Shown one piece after another: positions 7,966 to 15,664 of a DNA stretch of 34,611 nucleotides. This stretch comes from Gammaproteobacteria bacterium (GTDB lineage: Bacteria; Pseudomonadota; Gammaproteobacteria; Pseudomonadales; Cellvibrionaceae), in assembly GCA_005801205.1 (NCBI GenBank), contig SYDJ01000057.1:1-34611 (forward strand). Reading direction: 5' to 3'. The position numbers and the translations under genes were made by a program. Position 1 is the first letter of the stretch, and every line of letters begins with the position of its first letter. Below the pieces are notes generated by a model that saw nothing but the letters and a program-made list of their open reading frames with translations, searched no databases and was not told where the DNA came from.

Positions 7966-8664
7966 TTATCGCATGAACGAACCGTTATTAATATCTATAC
8001 AAATGCCATTAATATATTCCGGTGATTCTGTTCCCAGCCAGCCTATTGCAGCGGCTACTTCTTGCGCTGTCGCAAAACGGTGCGATATCACTGATTGTTT
8101 AAATGTGGCTTTTCGTGCTTCAGGAATGGTAGCAAGCATGTCGGTTTCGGTTGGGCTTGCTGCTACAGCGTTAACCAAAATTCCTTCTGCGCCTAAAATT
8201 TTTGCATAGCTTTTTGTGGCGTTGATTAGGCCCGCTTTTGTAATGCCGTACCAAATATCCGGATGGCCAATTTGGCCGGCAATGGACGCATTATTTACAA
8301 TTCGCCCAGATTTACGTTGAATCATTTTTTTTGCAACGGCGCTTATAAAGGCAATAGGGGCTTCTATGTTAACTTTATTAATGTATTCAATTTTTTCTTG
8401 GGGGTAATTGTCATAGGGCAATGAAAGCATTATTCCTGCATTGTTGATGAGCACATCTAGATCGCCTAGGTTGGAGACAAGATTGGGTATGTCGCCTATT
8501 TGCGTTATATCAAATTGAATACTCTGCACTTGATGGTTTGCCGCAAATTCAAATTCTGCAAAGTCCCTTGCAACGACAATGACCTTGTAATTTCTTTCTA
8601 GAAAAAATCGAGTGGTTTCTAATCCGATTCCTTTGTTTCCGCCAGTAATAAGCACTGTTTTCAT
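7966..8664 (-). CDS. Short-chain dehydrogenase/reductase (SDR)
   Basis: This is a classical SDR of 232 residues. It has the nucleotide-binding TGGNKGIGLE at 7-16, NNAG at 74-77, and the catalytic set Asn99, Ser127, Tyr139 and Lys143 (NNASIAG, then WYGITKAG). It should be an NAD(P)H-dependent oxidoreductase of an alcohol or carbonyl compound; the substrate cannot be read from the sequence. AAGGA precedes the ATG by 8 nt. It is followed closely by the RBBP9/YdeN-type hydrolase and preceded, 73 bp away, by the AraC-type regulator on the same strand, so it may be part of that regulator's transcript or target set. Confidence 0.88.
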   Translation of the reverse strand: MKTVLITGGNKGIGLETTRFFLERNYKVIVVARDFAEFEFAANHQVQSIQFDITQIGDIPNLVSNLGDLDVLINNAGIMLSLPYDNYPQEKIEYINKVNIEAPIAFISAVAKKMIQRKSGRIVNNASIAGQIGHPDIWYGITKAGLINATKSYAKILGAEGILVNAVAASPTETDMLATIPEARKATFKQSVISHRFATAQEVAAAIGWLGTESPEYINGICIDINNGSFMR

Positions 8665-8737
8665 AAGCTAGTCCTTCGTAATGAGTATGGTGAATAGTGT
8701 AATCAGTAAAGTATGTTGCAGTTGCGTGGGCAGGCTA

Positions 8738-9613
8738 CTATTTTTTTAGCTTGCGTATGCTTCCGGCATTTTCGGAAAACGTTTTTTTAAATATCCGTGA
8801 AAAAGATGACTCGGATTGATAGCCCACTCTTTCAGCGACATCTGCAATGCTAAGGCCGTCCCGTAAATAACTCCACGCCAACTGCATGCGCCACCAAGTG
8901 AGGTATTGCATCGGTGTCCAGCCACTGGTTTCTCGAAATGTTTTTGCAAATTGCGTGCGTGATTGTGCGGCGCACTGCGCCATGGTTTCCAGTGTCCAAT
9001 TGTTTTCAGGTGATCGATGAATTGCCGTTAAGGCTACTGCAAGCCGAGGATGCCCATAGAGCGCCAAAACGCCTAGTTGTGGTTTGTGGTTTTGCAGATA
9101 GTGACGCAGCGCTTGGATAAACAGAATTTCAGATACTCGATCTAAAAGAACACTGGATGCTGCTGTACTGGCAAAGCTCTCGGTAAGAATTAATTCAAAA
9201 ATAGGCGCCAGCCATGTTTTGGCTTGTTCATGAGTGATAAGCATGACCGCCGGTAGTGCATCCAAGACTTGGCTGCTGGCGGTGTGCTGAAAGCGTAACT
9301 TACCGCAGAGCATGCCTATACCTTCTTTGCCAGTGCTCATCGCGTATGGCAGGTGTTCTTGTGCCCCGCTGGCAGGTTTTAGCGGTGTCATAGAGTGTTT
9401 TATTTCCCGAGGGAAAACGACCAAATCTCCGCGTTCGAGCTGGGTATCCAAATGCCCTGGCACATGGAGATGGCATTCGCCTTGAGTCACCACATGGAAA
9501 CAAGTGGCACCGGGTTCGTATTCATCTAGCCGCCAGTCGCCGCAGACGAAAGCGTTGTGGTAAATCTCTGCGTCTAAGCGAATCATGCGGATCAAATCAG
9601 AAAATGCATCCAA
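8738..9613 (-). CDS. AraC-family transcriptional regulator with N-terminal cupin domain
   Basis: The 291-residue regulator has an N-terminal cupin (about 1-185; CFHVVTQGECHLHVPG, ERGDLVVFPREIKHSM) of the type found in AraC_binding/Cupin_6 regulators, and a C-terminal double helix-turn-helix of about 95 residues (NWTLETMAQCAAQSRTQFAK; GLSIADVAERVGYQSESSFS). The start is unusual, TTG at 9613, chosen because AGGAG (plus 9620-9624) sits 6 nt upstream; the first in-frame ATG, at 9586, has no such site. It is divergent from the CMD/AhpD-type gene, and regulators of this class often control such neighbours. The inducer is unknown. Confidence 0.9.
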   Translation of the reverse strand: MDAFSDLIRMIRLDAEIYHNAFVCGDWRLDEYEPGATCFHVVTQGECHLHVPGHLDTQLERGDLVVFPREIKHSMTPLKPASGAQEHLPYAMSTGKEGIGMLCGKLRFQHTASSQVLDALPAVMLITHEQAKTWLAPIFELILTESFASTAASSVLLDRVSEILFIQALRHYLQNHKPQLGVLALYGHPRLAVALTAIHRSPENNWTLETMAQCAAQSRTQFAKTFRETSGWTPMQYLTWWRMQLAWSYLRDGLSIADVAERVGYQSESSFSRIFKKTFSENAGSIRKLKK

Positions 9614-9637
9614 AGCGTACTCCTGAGCAGTATATTT

Positions 9638-9683
9638 GTACTTATTGGCATTATAAGTACGCCTGCCTCACTATAAAGTACTT
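9638..9683. promoter_or_regulatory. Inverted and repeated AGTAC sites between the AraC-type regulator and the CMD gene
   Basis: GTACTTAT (9638-9645) and ATAAGTAC (9653-9660) form a perfect inverted repeat with a 7-bp spacer. A third copy, the palindrome AAGTACTT, follows at 9676-9683 in the context CTATAAAGTACTT, and a half-site GTACT is at 9617-9621. These lie in the divergent intergenic region, as expected for operator sites of the adjacent AraC-type protein. Binding is inferred from position and symmetry only. Confidence 0.5.
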
Positions 9684-9743
9684 CTGCTGAATCCGATAGG
9701 TTCGACTATGAGGTTCAGCTATCTATTTATTGAGGAGTATTTT

Positions 9744-10283
9744 ATGACCACATTTACCGCCTATAGCATCGCCACTGCAACACCTGAACTTAAGCCCACA
9801 CTAGAAGCTATTGAGAAGAACTTTGGGTTTATCCCCAATCTCTTTGCTTACATGGCTGAAGCGCCTTTAACCATAGATGCATACCTTGCGCTCAACGCGT
9901 TAATTGCTAAAAGCTCCTTTACACCACAGCAGGCACAGGTAGCACTTTTGGCCGTGAGCGTTGAAAACCAATGTGGTTTCTGCTCGGTTGCACACCGCGC
10001 CATTGGCAAAAAAGTAGGGGCAAATCTGCAAACGTTAGACGCACTTAATAACAATTCACTGATTGAGGATGCAAAGGATCAGGCGCTTGCGACATTTGTT
10101 CGCGCTGTGGTGAAAGGGCGGGGGTGGGTTGCAGGGGCAGTTGTGGATCAGTTTTTGGCGAGTGGCTTTACCAAGCGGCAGGTGTTTGAGGTTATGTTAA
10201 TAGTGGCCGTTAAAACTTTGTCTAACTACAGCAATCACATTTCACAACCTGAGCCTAACCCTGAGTTGCTGGCCATGGTGTAA
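9744..10283 (+). CDS. Carboxymuconolactone decarboxylase / AhpD-type protein
   Basis: The 179-residue protein belongs to the CMD/AhpD superfamily. It has the characteristic redox motif ENQCGFCSVAH (Cys77, Cys80, His84) in a helical fold, followed by KKVGANLQTLDAL and a long helical C-terminus. AhpD-like members reduce peroxides through the CXXC pair; many homologues are uncharacterised. The ATG at 9744 is preferred over the one at 9708 because GAGGAG lies 8 nt upstream and the N-terminus TTFTAYSIATATPE matches the family's short start. It is divergent from the cupin-AraC regulator, a frequent pairing that suggests control by it. Confidence 0.85.
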   Translation: MTTFTAYSIATATPELKPTLEAIEKNFGFIPNLFAYMAEAPLTIDAYLALNALIAKSSFTPQQAQVALLAVSVENQCGFCSVAHRAIGKKVGANLQTLDALNNNSLIEDAKDQALATFVRAVVKGRGWVAGAVVDQFLASGFTKRQVFEVMLIVAVKTLSNYSNHISQPEPNPELLAMV

Positions 10284-10309
10284 CAAAGTACAAGGTATCA
10301 AGTTCGGCG

Positions 10310-10344
10310 TAGGGCGCACCTAAAGTGGAACGTGGTGCGCCCTA
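10310..10344 (+). terminator. Hairpin downstream of the CMD/AhpD-type gene
   Basis: TAGGGCGCACC (10310-10320) pairs perfectly with GGTGCGCCCTA (10334-10344) across a 13-nt loop. It lies 27 bp after the stop codon. No T-tract follows, so it may stabilise the mRNA end or act as a weak terminator. Confidence 0.5.
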
Positions 10345-10470
10345 TTCATAGCGTATGCTCCCACCTAACCACAGGAGCCTATAGTTTCATCCTGTGCGAC
10401 TGCTCTCATTTCATACTCATTATGCTTGCTACCATCTTGCGTAATGATTCCTTCGTCAATGGTGCTCGTG

Positions 10471-11766
10471 ATGAACAGCAGTAGCTTTTTAACCAAATTT
10501 TTCTTTATCAGTTGTATCCTCTTAACGTTTGTATCTTGCGGCGGTGGTTCATCTGGTGGTGGCTCAGGTACGCCTACTGCATCGAGTGTTGCACAGAGCA
10601 GTGCTTCTAGCAGCAACTCTTCCCTAGTCAGTAGTTCGTCTTCTTCGTCATCGGCTACGGCTTTGGCTGCTCCACAAAATATTGCAGTTGTCTCAGCGAA
10701 TGGATCAGTAACGCTAACCTGGAATCTAGTAGCTGGTGCGACTGGTTACAATATCTATTATGCCTCTGAAGCTAAAATTTTAATTCACAGTATTGCCAGT
10801 TTTGATGATGGCACTCTGGTACAAAATGTCAGCTCGCCCCGCGTTATTACTGCATTGCGAAATAATGAAACTTATTATTTTGTGGTCACTGCTGTAAGTG
10901 GCAGTGTGGAAAGTTTGGCCAGTAGTAAAGTTAGTGCAACCCCTAGCGTGATTGATATTTCCAGGCAACCAACGGCGCAAGAAGTGCTGGTAATGGAGCT
11001 TATTAATCGTGCGCGCGCTAACCCTGAAGCAGAAGCTGTGCGTTATGGCATTGGTTTAAATGATGGCATTACAGGTGCTGCAATTACCGCTACACCGAAG
11101 CAGCCTTTGGCGCATAATTTTTTCTTGATTGATTCTGCTCGTACGCATTCACAATGGATGTTAGATGCAGATGTTTTTTCACACACGGGTATTAATAGCT
11201 CTACGCCCGGCACACGTATGAGCACGGCAGGTTATTTATTTACCGGTAGTTGGATGAACGGTGAAAATATTGCCTGGGGCGGTACAACGGGTTCTAGTAT
11301 TAATTTAACTAACTATGCACTTCAGCATCACGAAGGGTTGTTTAAATCACCTGGGCATCGTATTAATATTCTTGAAGCTAATTTTCGCGAGTTGGGTATT
11401 GGGCAGAAGCAGGGTAATTTTATTAGCAACAGCACCAATTACTTATCGTCAATGTTGACTCAAAATTTTGCACGTTCTGGGTCAAGTTATTATTTAACAG
11501 GTGTTGTGTATAAGGATTTAAATAATAATGAATTTTACGATGTGGGCGAGGGGCTGAGTGGCATTAATATCAGCTTTAATGGGGCAACTTATCCTGTGTA
11601 TGCAACCGGAGCCTATTCTATTCCGGTGAGTAATGGTAACTATAATCTAACGATTACGGGTGATGCTCTTGGTTCTGCAACCTATCGAGCAGTGCAAATA
11701 AATAATGCAAATGTGAAGATGGATGTACTTTTAACGGGCAATAGTATTAAGGTTGTTTTACCTTAG
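10471..11766 (+). CDS. CAP-domain lipoprotein with polyserine linker and Fn3 domain
   Basis: From ATG 10471 the protein has 431 residues. It has a lipoprotein signal peptide (lipobox LTFVSC, Cys23), a CGGGSSGGG start, a polyserine linker (about 45-62, with a run of eight Ser), a fibronectin type III domain (about 67-157; NGSVTLTWNLVAGATGYNIYY) and a CAP/SCP domain (about 170-335). The CAP site residues are His238 (FSHTG), Glu265 (GENIAW) and His296 (SPGHRINIL). A C-terminal SdrD-B-like domain starts VVYKDLNNNEFYDVGEGL, with a calcium-loop pattern. Such linkers are typical of secreted Cellvibrio and Saccharophagus proteins. Bacterial CAP proteins have varied and mostly unknown roles at the cell surface. 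No good ribosome binding site is seen, so ATG 10459 or GTG 10462/10468 remain possible starts. Confidence 0.85.
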   Translation: MNSSSFLTKFFFISCILLTFVSCGGGSSGGGSGTPTASSVAQSSASSSNSSLVSSSSSSSSATALAAPQNIAVVSANGSVTLTWNLVAGATGYNIYYASEAKILIHSIASFDDGTLVQNVSSPRVITALRNNETYYFVVTAVSGSVESLASSKVSATPSVIDISRQPTAQEVLVMELINRARANPEAEAVRYGIGLNDGITGAAITATPKQPLAHNFFLIDSARTHSQWMLDADVFSHTGINSSTPGTRMSTAGYLFTGSWMNGENIAWGGTTGSSINLTNYALQHHEGLFKSPGHRINILEANFRELGIGQKQGNFISNSTNYLSSMLTQNFARSGSSYYLTGVVYKDLNNNEFYDVGEGLSGINISFNGATYPVYATGAYSIPVSNGNYNLTITGDALGSATYRAVQINNANVKMDVLLTGNSIKVVLP

Positions 11767-11811
11767 TATTAATCAGTGGACGATTGCGGTGTTTCTTTAT
11801 AGTGAGTTGTG

Positions 11812-11846
11812 AAAAATCTGACTAGGCTTTCCTAGCCAGATTTTTT
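11812..11846. terminator. Bidirectional rho-independent terminator
   Basis: AAAAATCTG-A-CTAGG, loop CTTT, CCTAG-C-CAGATTTTT makes a 15-bp stem with one mismatch, A-rich on the left and T-rich on the right. It sits between the convergent CAP lipoprotein and OmpA-family genes and can serve both. The stem shares CTGACTAG and TTTCCTAG with the terminator at 13178-13217. Confidence 0.85.
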
Positions 11847-11896
11847 ATACGCTATTTCTTTCTTTAAAATTTCTTGAGTAAAATGTCTGCTAGAAA

Positions 11897-12991
11897 TTAC
11901 TTTTTAATGTTGCCTTCCATTTTTACCTCATCAATTTCCACGCGACGATTAGGTGCTAAGCAGTTAATTAAAGCAGCTCTATCTTTATCGGTGCATTGAA
12001 CCAGTGGTGCCGCTTCGCCTTTGCTTTCTGTAACCAAGCGGTTAGCATCAATGCCTTTGCCCACCATGTAATCTTTTACGGCAAGTGCGCGTCGTTCAGA
12101 TAGTTTTTGGTTGTAATTATCTGAACCAAGTCGGTCGGCGTGGCCAATAATTATAACTTGTTTGGGTGATTCTTCGTTTTTAACAACTGTTGCAATTTCT
12201 TCTAATTTGGGCTGAGGCAGGCTTACCGTTGAACTATCGAAGCTAAACAATACATTGGCGGGCACAATGTGCTTTTCAAATTTAGGTTTAGGTGTTGTTA
12301 CCGGTGCGGGTGGCAAAGCTGTTAGTACAGCCGCTGGCGCAGGTTTAGCACCAAAGCGATAAACCAATCCTACAGAGAGTAAATCTAGATCGCCTGTGTG
12401 GCCTACTACATCGTTAATGCGATAGCGTTCTGCTTCAAGGCGCATGCTCCACTTTTCGTTAAACGCATATTGCAAACCTGCGCCTATTTTTAAATGGGTG
12501 TCGCGTTCTTTTTCGTTAGGGTTGAGCACCTGAACAGCACCTGTGCCATTAAAAGTATTTTTGGTTTGCACGTAGGTAATACCCGCGCGGCCAAAGGCAG
12601 CGAATTTTTCGGTGAAGGGAATAGTGCCGACTAGGTCCATATTAAAGCCGTGTGCTTCAAGCTTGCCATTGAACGTACCTGCAGGTTGTGTGGTGGACGT
12701 GAAATTAAATTCACCTAAATCGAAATAACCACCTTCAAGGGCGAGGTAGCGATTAAATTGGTAGCCGCTAAATAATTTGTAGCCGCTGTCAGTGCTATCG
12801 TCTTTAACTAAGGTATTTGAGAGACCATTTTGTAACAGGCTATCGGCGATGCGTTGCTCATCTATATCGGCTCTGGTTTGACCAAGGTTGCCACCTAAAT
12901 ACCAACCGGCATCATCTGACTGTGCGCGCGAGCTCGTCATGGCTGCGAGTATCATGCAGCTTAAAATCCCTGATGTTTTAGTAAACTTCAT
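11897..12991 (-). CDS. OmpA-family outer-membrane protein
   Basis: The 364-residue protein has a signal peptide (about 1-23, ending SRA-QSD) and an N-terminal eight-strand OmpA-type barrel (GWYLGGNLGQTRADID through LLSVGLVYRFGA). A Pro/Ala/Lys hinge (APAAVLTALPPAPVTTPKPK) is followed by a C-terminal OmpA/Pal domain that binds peptidoglycan: VLFSFDSSTVSLPQPKLEEI, IIGHADRLGSDNYNQKLSERR and the PNRRVEIDEV end. The Cys pair (QCTDKDRAALINC) matches the disulfide seen in many OmpA/OprF C-domains. It should tether the outer membrane to the wall. The gene appears to be a single transcription unit, with a terminator on each side. Confidence 0.93.
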   Translation of the reverse strand: MKFTKTSGILSCMILAAMTSSRAQSDDAGWYLGGNLGQTRADIDEQRIADSLLQNGLSNTLVKDDSTDSGYKLFSGYQFNRYLALEGGYFDLGEFNFTSTTQPAGTFNGKLEAHGFNMDLVGTIPFTEKFAAFGRAGITYVQTKNTFNGTGAVQVLNPNEKERDTHLKIGAGLQYAFNEKWSMRLEAERYRINDVVGHTGDLDLLSVGLVYRFGAKPAPAAVLTALPPAPVTTPKPKFEKHIVPANVLFSFDSSTVSLPQPKLEEIATVVKNEESPKQVIIIGHADRLGSDNYNQKLSERRALAVKDYMVGKGIDANRLVTESKGEAAPLVQCTDKDRAALINCLAPNRRVEIDEVKMEGNIKK

Positions 12992-13177
12992 GTGTGTATC
13001 CTCAATGAGTGTAGAGCTGATTTATCTGATAAAGGTCTAGCCGAGAAGGATGTTATGAATTTGTAGCGTTAGGTTCTGTTCGATGTCGCACTTAGGGAAT
13101 GGTGATGTAGCCCAGATGGCAGATGGCGCAGATGCAGCGATTAATCAGAAGTAAGTCTTGATGATTAAATCCAATGC

Positions 13178-13217
13178 AAAAAATGGCTGACTAGATTTCC
13201 CTAGTCAGCCATTTTTT
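13178..13217 (-). terminator. Rho-independent terminator downstream of fimX
   Basis: AAAAAATGGCTGACTAG (13178-13194) and CTAGTCAGCCATTTTTT (13201-13217) form a perfect 17-bp stem with a 6-nt loop. It lies 33 bp beyond the fimX stop and upstream of the OmpA-family gene on the same strand. The A/T ends give a U-tract in the minus-strand transcript. Confidence 0.88.
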
Positions 13218-13250
13218 ATCGAGTCGCTTTGTATGGGGTAAAGCGGTTAG

Positions 13251-15344
13251 TTAAGACTCCATATTGAAATCGTAACTCAAACTTTGTGTGGGTTCTTGCA
13301 AATAGTGGCCTTGAATATAGTGCGCACCTGCTTGCCAGAGTGTGGAGAGTACGCTCGCATTCTCTACGAAGGGCACAATGGTCACTTTATTTTCGGCGTG
13401 CAGTTTTTCAATTAACTCTATTAAGGCTACTGAACTTTCATTTTTATGTTGAATATCGGTGGTGAACGAACCATCAATTTTAATCATGCTCGCAGGGACA
13501 TGTTTAAGTGCATTGAAAGGGGTAAGCGAACAGCCGAAATTGGTAATCGACATTTGGGTTTTTAGTTTTAACAGCCCTTCTGCAAAACTCTTAGCTGAGT
13601 TTAAATGATTGGTAACATCTACTTCATTGGCTTGAAAGGTAATGGTTTCTGGTGCAAGTTTTGCGGCTTTGAAGGCAACAGCAAGCCAAGGTAATAATGT
13701 TTCATCGCAGAGTGATTGACGCCCTAAGTTTACAATCAATTTAGTTTTGTTGCCTTTGGTGCGGTGTTGCGACAACATTTTTATGGATTCTAATATCACC
13801 CAGCGGTCAATTTTAACGCTTAAGTTAATTTTGCTGGCAGACTCTAGGAATTCATCGGGCTCAATATCGGTACCTGCTTCATTAATCATGCGCAAATAGA
13901 CTTCGTAATACTCTTCTTCTGAGCCGCGTAAACTAATAATGGGTTGAAACAATAAGCGGAACTTATCGTTGTCGAGTGCGTGTTGAAGTTCAGCGGCTAT
14001 GTCGCGCACTGTATCCACAACCACAACGTCGGGTTCAAACAGGCTAGCGTTATTGCCCTGTGTTGCGCGTACTTTTTCCATCGCTATGCGCGCTTGTTCA
14101 ATGACAGTGCCGGCATTGGTTGAGTTTTCATTAACGATGGATACACCAACGCTGCAGGTCAGCTGTAAGGTTTTGTTATCAATTTCAATGATATGGTTTT
14201 CAAGCAGCTTACATATTTGTAGTGCGCGATTCACTGCGGCATCGGCTTTAATATTGGGGATTAACAGGGTGAAGCTGTTATCACCAAAGCGCGCTAGAAT
14301 ATCGCTGGTGTTCATCTTCTCGCGCAAGATGGTTGATATGTCGCCCAAGACTAAATCGGAGCCAGCCACACCAAATGCGGAAGAAACTCGTTCTGCAAAA
14401 CCATCGAGATCGATATAAAGTAAGCTTAAGGATTGCTGGTCGCCAATATGATCAATAGTCTGCTCTAGGGTTTGAATCATATATTGGCGATTGTAGAGGC
14501 CAGTCACTAAATCTTGCGATTTAATTTGATCGATTTGCGCTTGCAACTCTTCGCTGTTGTTGTGCACTTCATGGCGCGTTGCGCGTGCTAAAAATTGAAT
14601 GCAAGGTTCTTCGTCATAAGTGACGTGAGAAACTTCCAGATTAATAGCTGTAGGGGTGCCGTCTTGCATAACACCGCCAAAGGCTAATTGGCTTGAGCCT
14701 ATTTCTTCACCTTTTAGGGTAAATTCTTTCAAAAAGTTTTTGAGTTTATTTTGCTCTGCATCGGCCACCATATCCATAATGGGCATACATTCAATATCGT
14801 CACGATTTTCAAAGCCAAATAACTCGGCAAACGAATCATTGGCGTAAAGATAGAGACCATCTTGCACATAGGCGATAGCATCGCGCGATGAATCCAATAA
14901 TTGTTGGCTGCGACGCTCTGCTTCGCGAAAGTGGCGGTCGGCGGTGCGGCGCGCTTGGCGATCCGCACGGTTAATCATTTCTCGTTGAATTACCAACAGT
15001 AGGTGTTGATCGTCGTCAAGATTGACTACGTCAACGGCACCCATTTTCATGCCTTCTACTTGCGCGAAAGGTTCTTCTTCTTCGTGCAGCAAAATAACCG
15101 GTACGTCTTTGTTTAAGCGGCGAATATGTTTAAGCGCAACCTGCGGTGTGGGGTTGGTGGTGTTGTCGTTGCCGATCAGCAAATCCCACGTTTGTTCTTG
15201 CAGGAGCTTAATCAGTGCTTCTTCGCTATCCACATGTTGTGCGCGGCTTGGTCTGCCAGCGTTGTGCAGCATGCTGATCAGCCGCTCTGCTTCGGCACGC
15301 GAGTTGTTGAGAATAATGAGGCGAATGGTATCTATGGAAGTCAT
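13251..15344 (-). CDS. fimX: FimX-like protein (REC-PAS-degenerate GGDEF-degenerate EAL)
   Basis: From ATG 15344 the protein has 697 residues. It has a receiver-like domain (about 7-120) without a clear phospho-acceptor Asp (DLLIGND), a PAS domain (about 145-250), a GGDEF domain (about 280-435) whose signature is GDNSF at 354-358, and an EAL domain (about 445-697) reading EVYLRM. The catalytic Asp pair of EAL enzymes is absent (TNFGCSLTPF instead of DDFGTGY-like), while QGHYLQEP is kept. P. aeruginosa FimX has this order and similar degeneracy; it binds c-di-GMP through its EAL domain and promotes type IV pilus assembly at the pole, contacting PilB and PilZ. This protein should therefore be a c-di-GMP receptor rather than an enzyme. 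A GTG at 15407 would add 21 residues unlike FimX; neither start has a strong ribosome binding site. Confidence 0.88.
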   Translation of the reverse strand: MTSIDTIRLIILNNSRAEAERLISMLHNAGRPSRAQHVDSEEALIKLLQEQTWDLLIGNDNTTNPTPQVALKHIRRLNKDVPVILLHEEEEPFAQVEGMKMGAVDVVNLDDDQHLLLVIQREMINRADRQARRTADRHFREAERRSQQLLDSSRDAIAYVQDGLYLYANDSFAELFGFENRDDIECMPIMDMVADAEQNKLKNFLKEFTLKGEEIGSSQLAFGGVMQDGTPTAINLEVSHVTYDEEPCIQFLARATRHEVHNNSEELQAQIDQIKSQDLVTGLYNRQYMIQTLEQTIDHIGDQQSLSLLYIDLDGFAERVSSAFGVAGSDLVLGDISTILREKMNTSDILARFGDNSFTLLIPNIKADAAVNRALQICKLLENHIIEIDNKTLQLTCSVGVSIVNENSTNAGTVIEQARIAMEKVRATQGNNASLFEPDVVVVDTVRDIAAELQHALDNDKFRLLFQPIISLRGSEEEYYEVYLRMINEAGTDIEPDEFLESASKINLSVKIDRWVILESIKMLSQHRTKGNKTKLIVNLGRQSLCDETLLPWLAVAFKAAKLAPETITFQANEVDVTNHLNSAKSFAEGLLKLKTQMSITNFGCSLTPFNALKHVPASMIKIDGSFTTDIQHKNESSVALIELIEKLHAENKVTIVPFVENASVLSTLWQAGAHYIQGHYLQEPTQSLSYDFNMES

Positions 15345-15664
15345 ATTATGTTTTCTGTGCCGATCATTTACGCTATGCGCGGTATTTATTAATCGTTGGG
15401 TAACCACTGGAGGCGCTATCTAAGCCATATATCGGTAACGGGTTGCTATGAGTCTTGGACTAATTTAGCCCTCATTTTCTGGCTATCTTACTTAAATCTG
15501 ACATTTGCTCAAGCTTAGCGTTGATTTATGCGACCTAGTTAACCTTGTCTCATCTTTCTTGGTACTTATTTCCCGTTCTATCTATCGAATCGATTTCTTG
15601 ATGAGTATATCGGCAAGAATTTTTACGCAAAATGCCTTAACTCAACTGTTGTTTTTCCACAGAA
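15345..15664 (-). promoter_or_regulatory. 320-bp leader/intergenic region upstream of fimX
   Basis: No gene is visible here. On the minus strand a possible promoter reads TTGAGC (plus 15507-15512), a 16-bp spacer and TAAGAT (plus 15485-15490), which would give an untranslated leader of about 130 nt. This is weak evidence. No terminator hairpin follows the upstream gene, so fimX could also be read through from it. Confidence 0.3.

Noticed and set aside
13999-15423. Several frames antisense to fimX (60-139 codons)
   Set aside because: Shadows of the FimX coding frame, rich in Ser and Arg, with no start signals.
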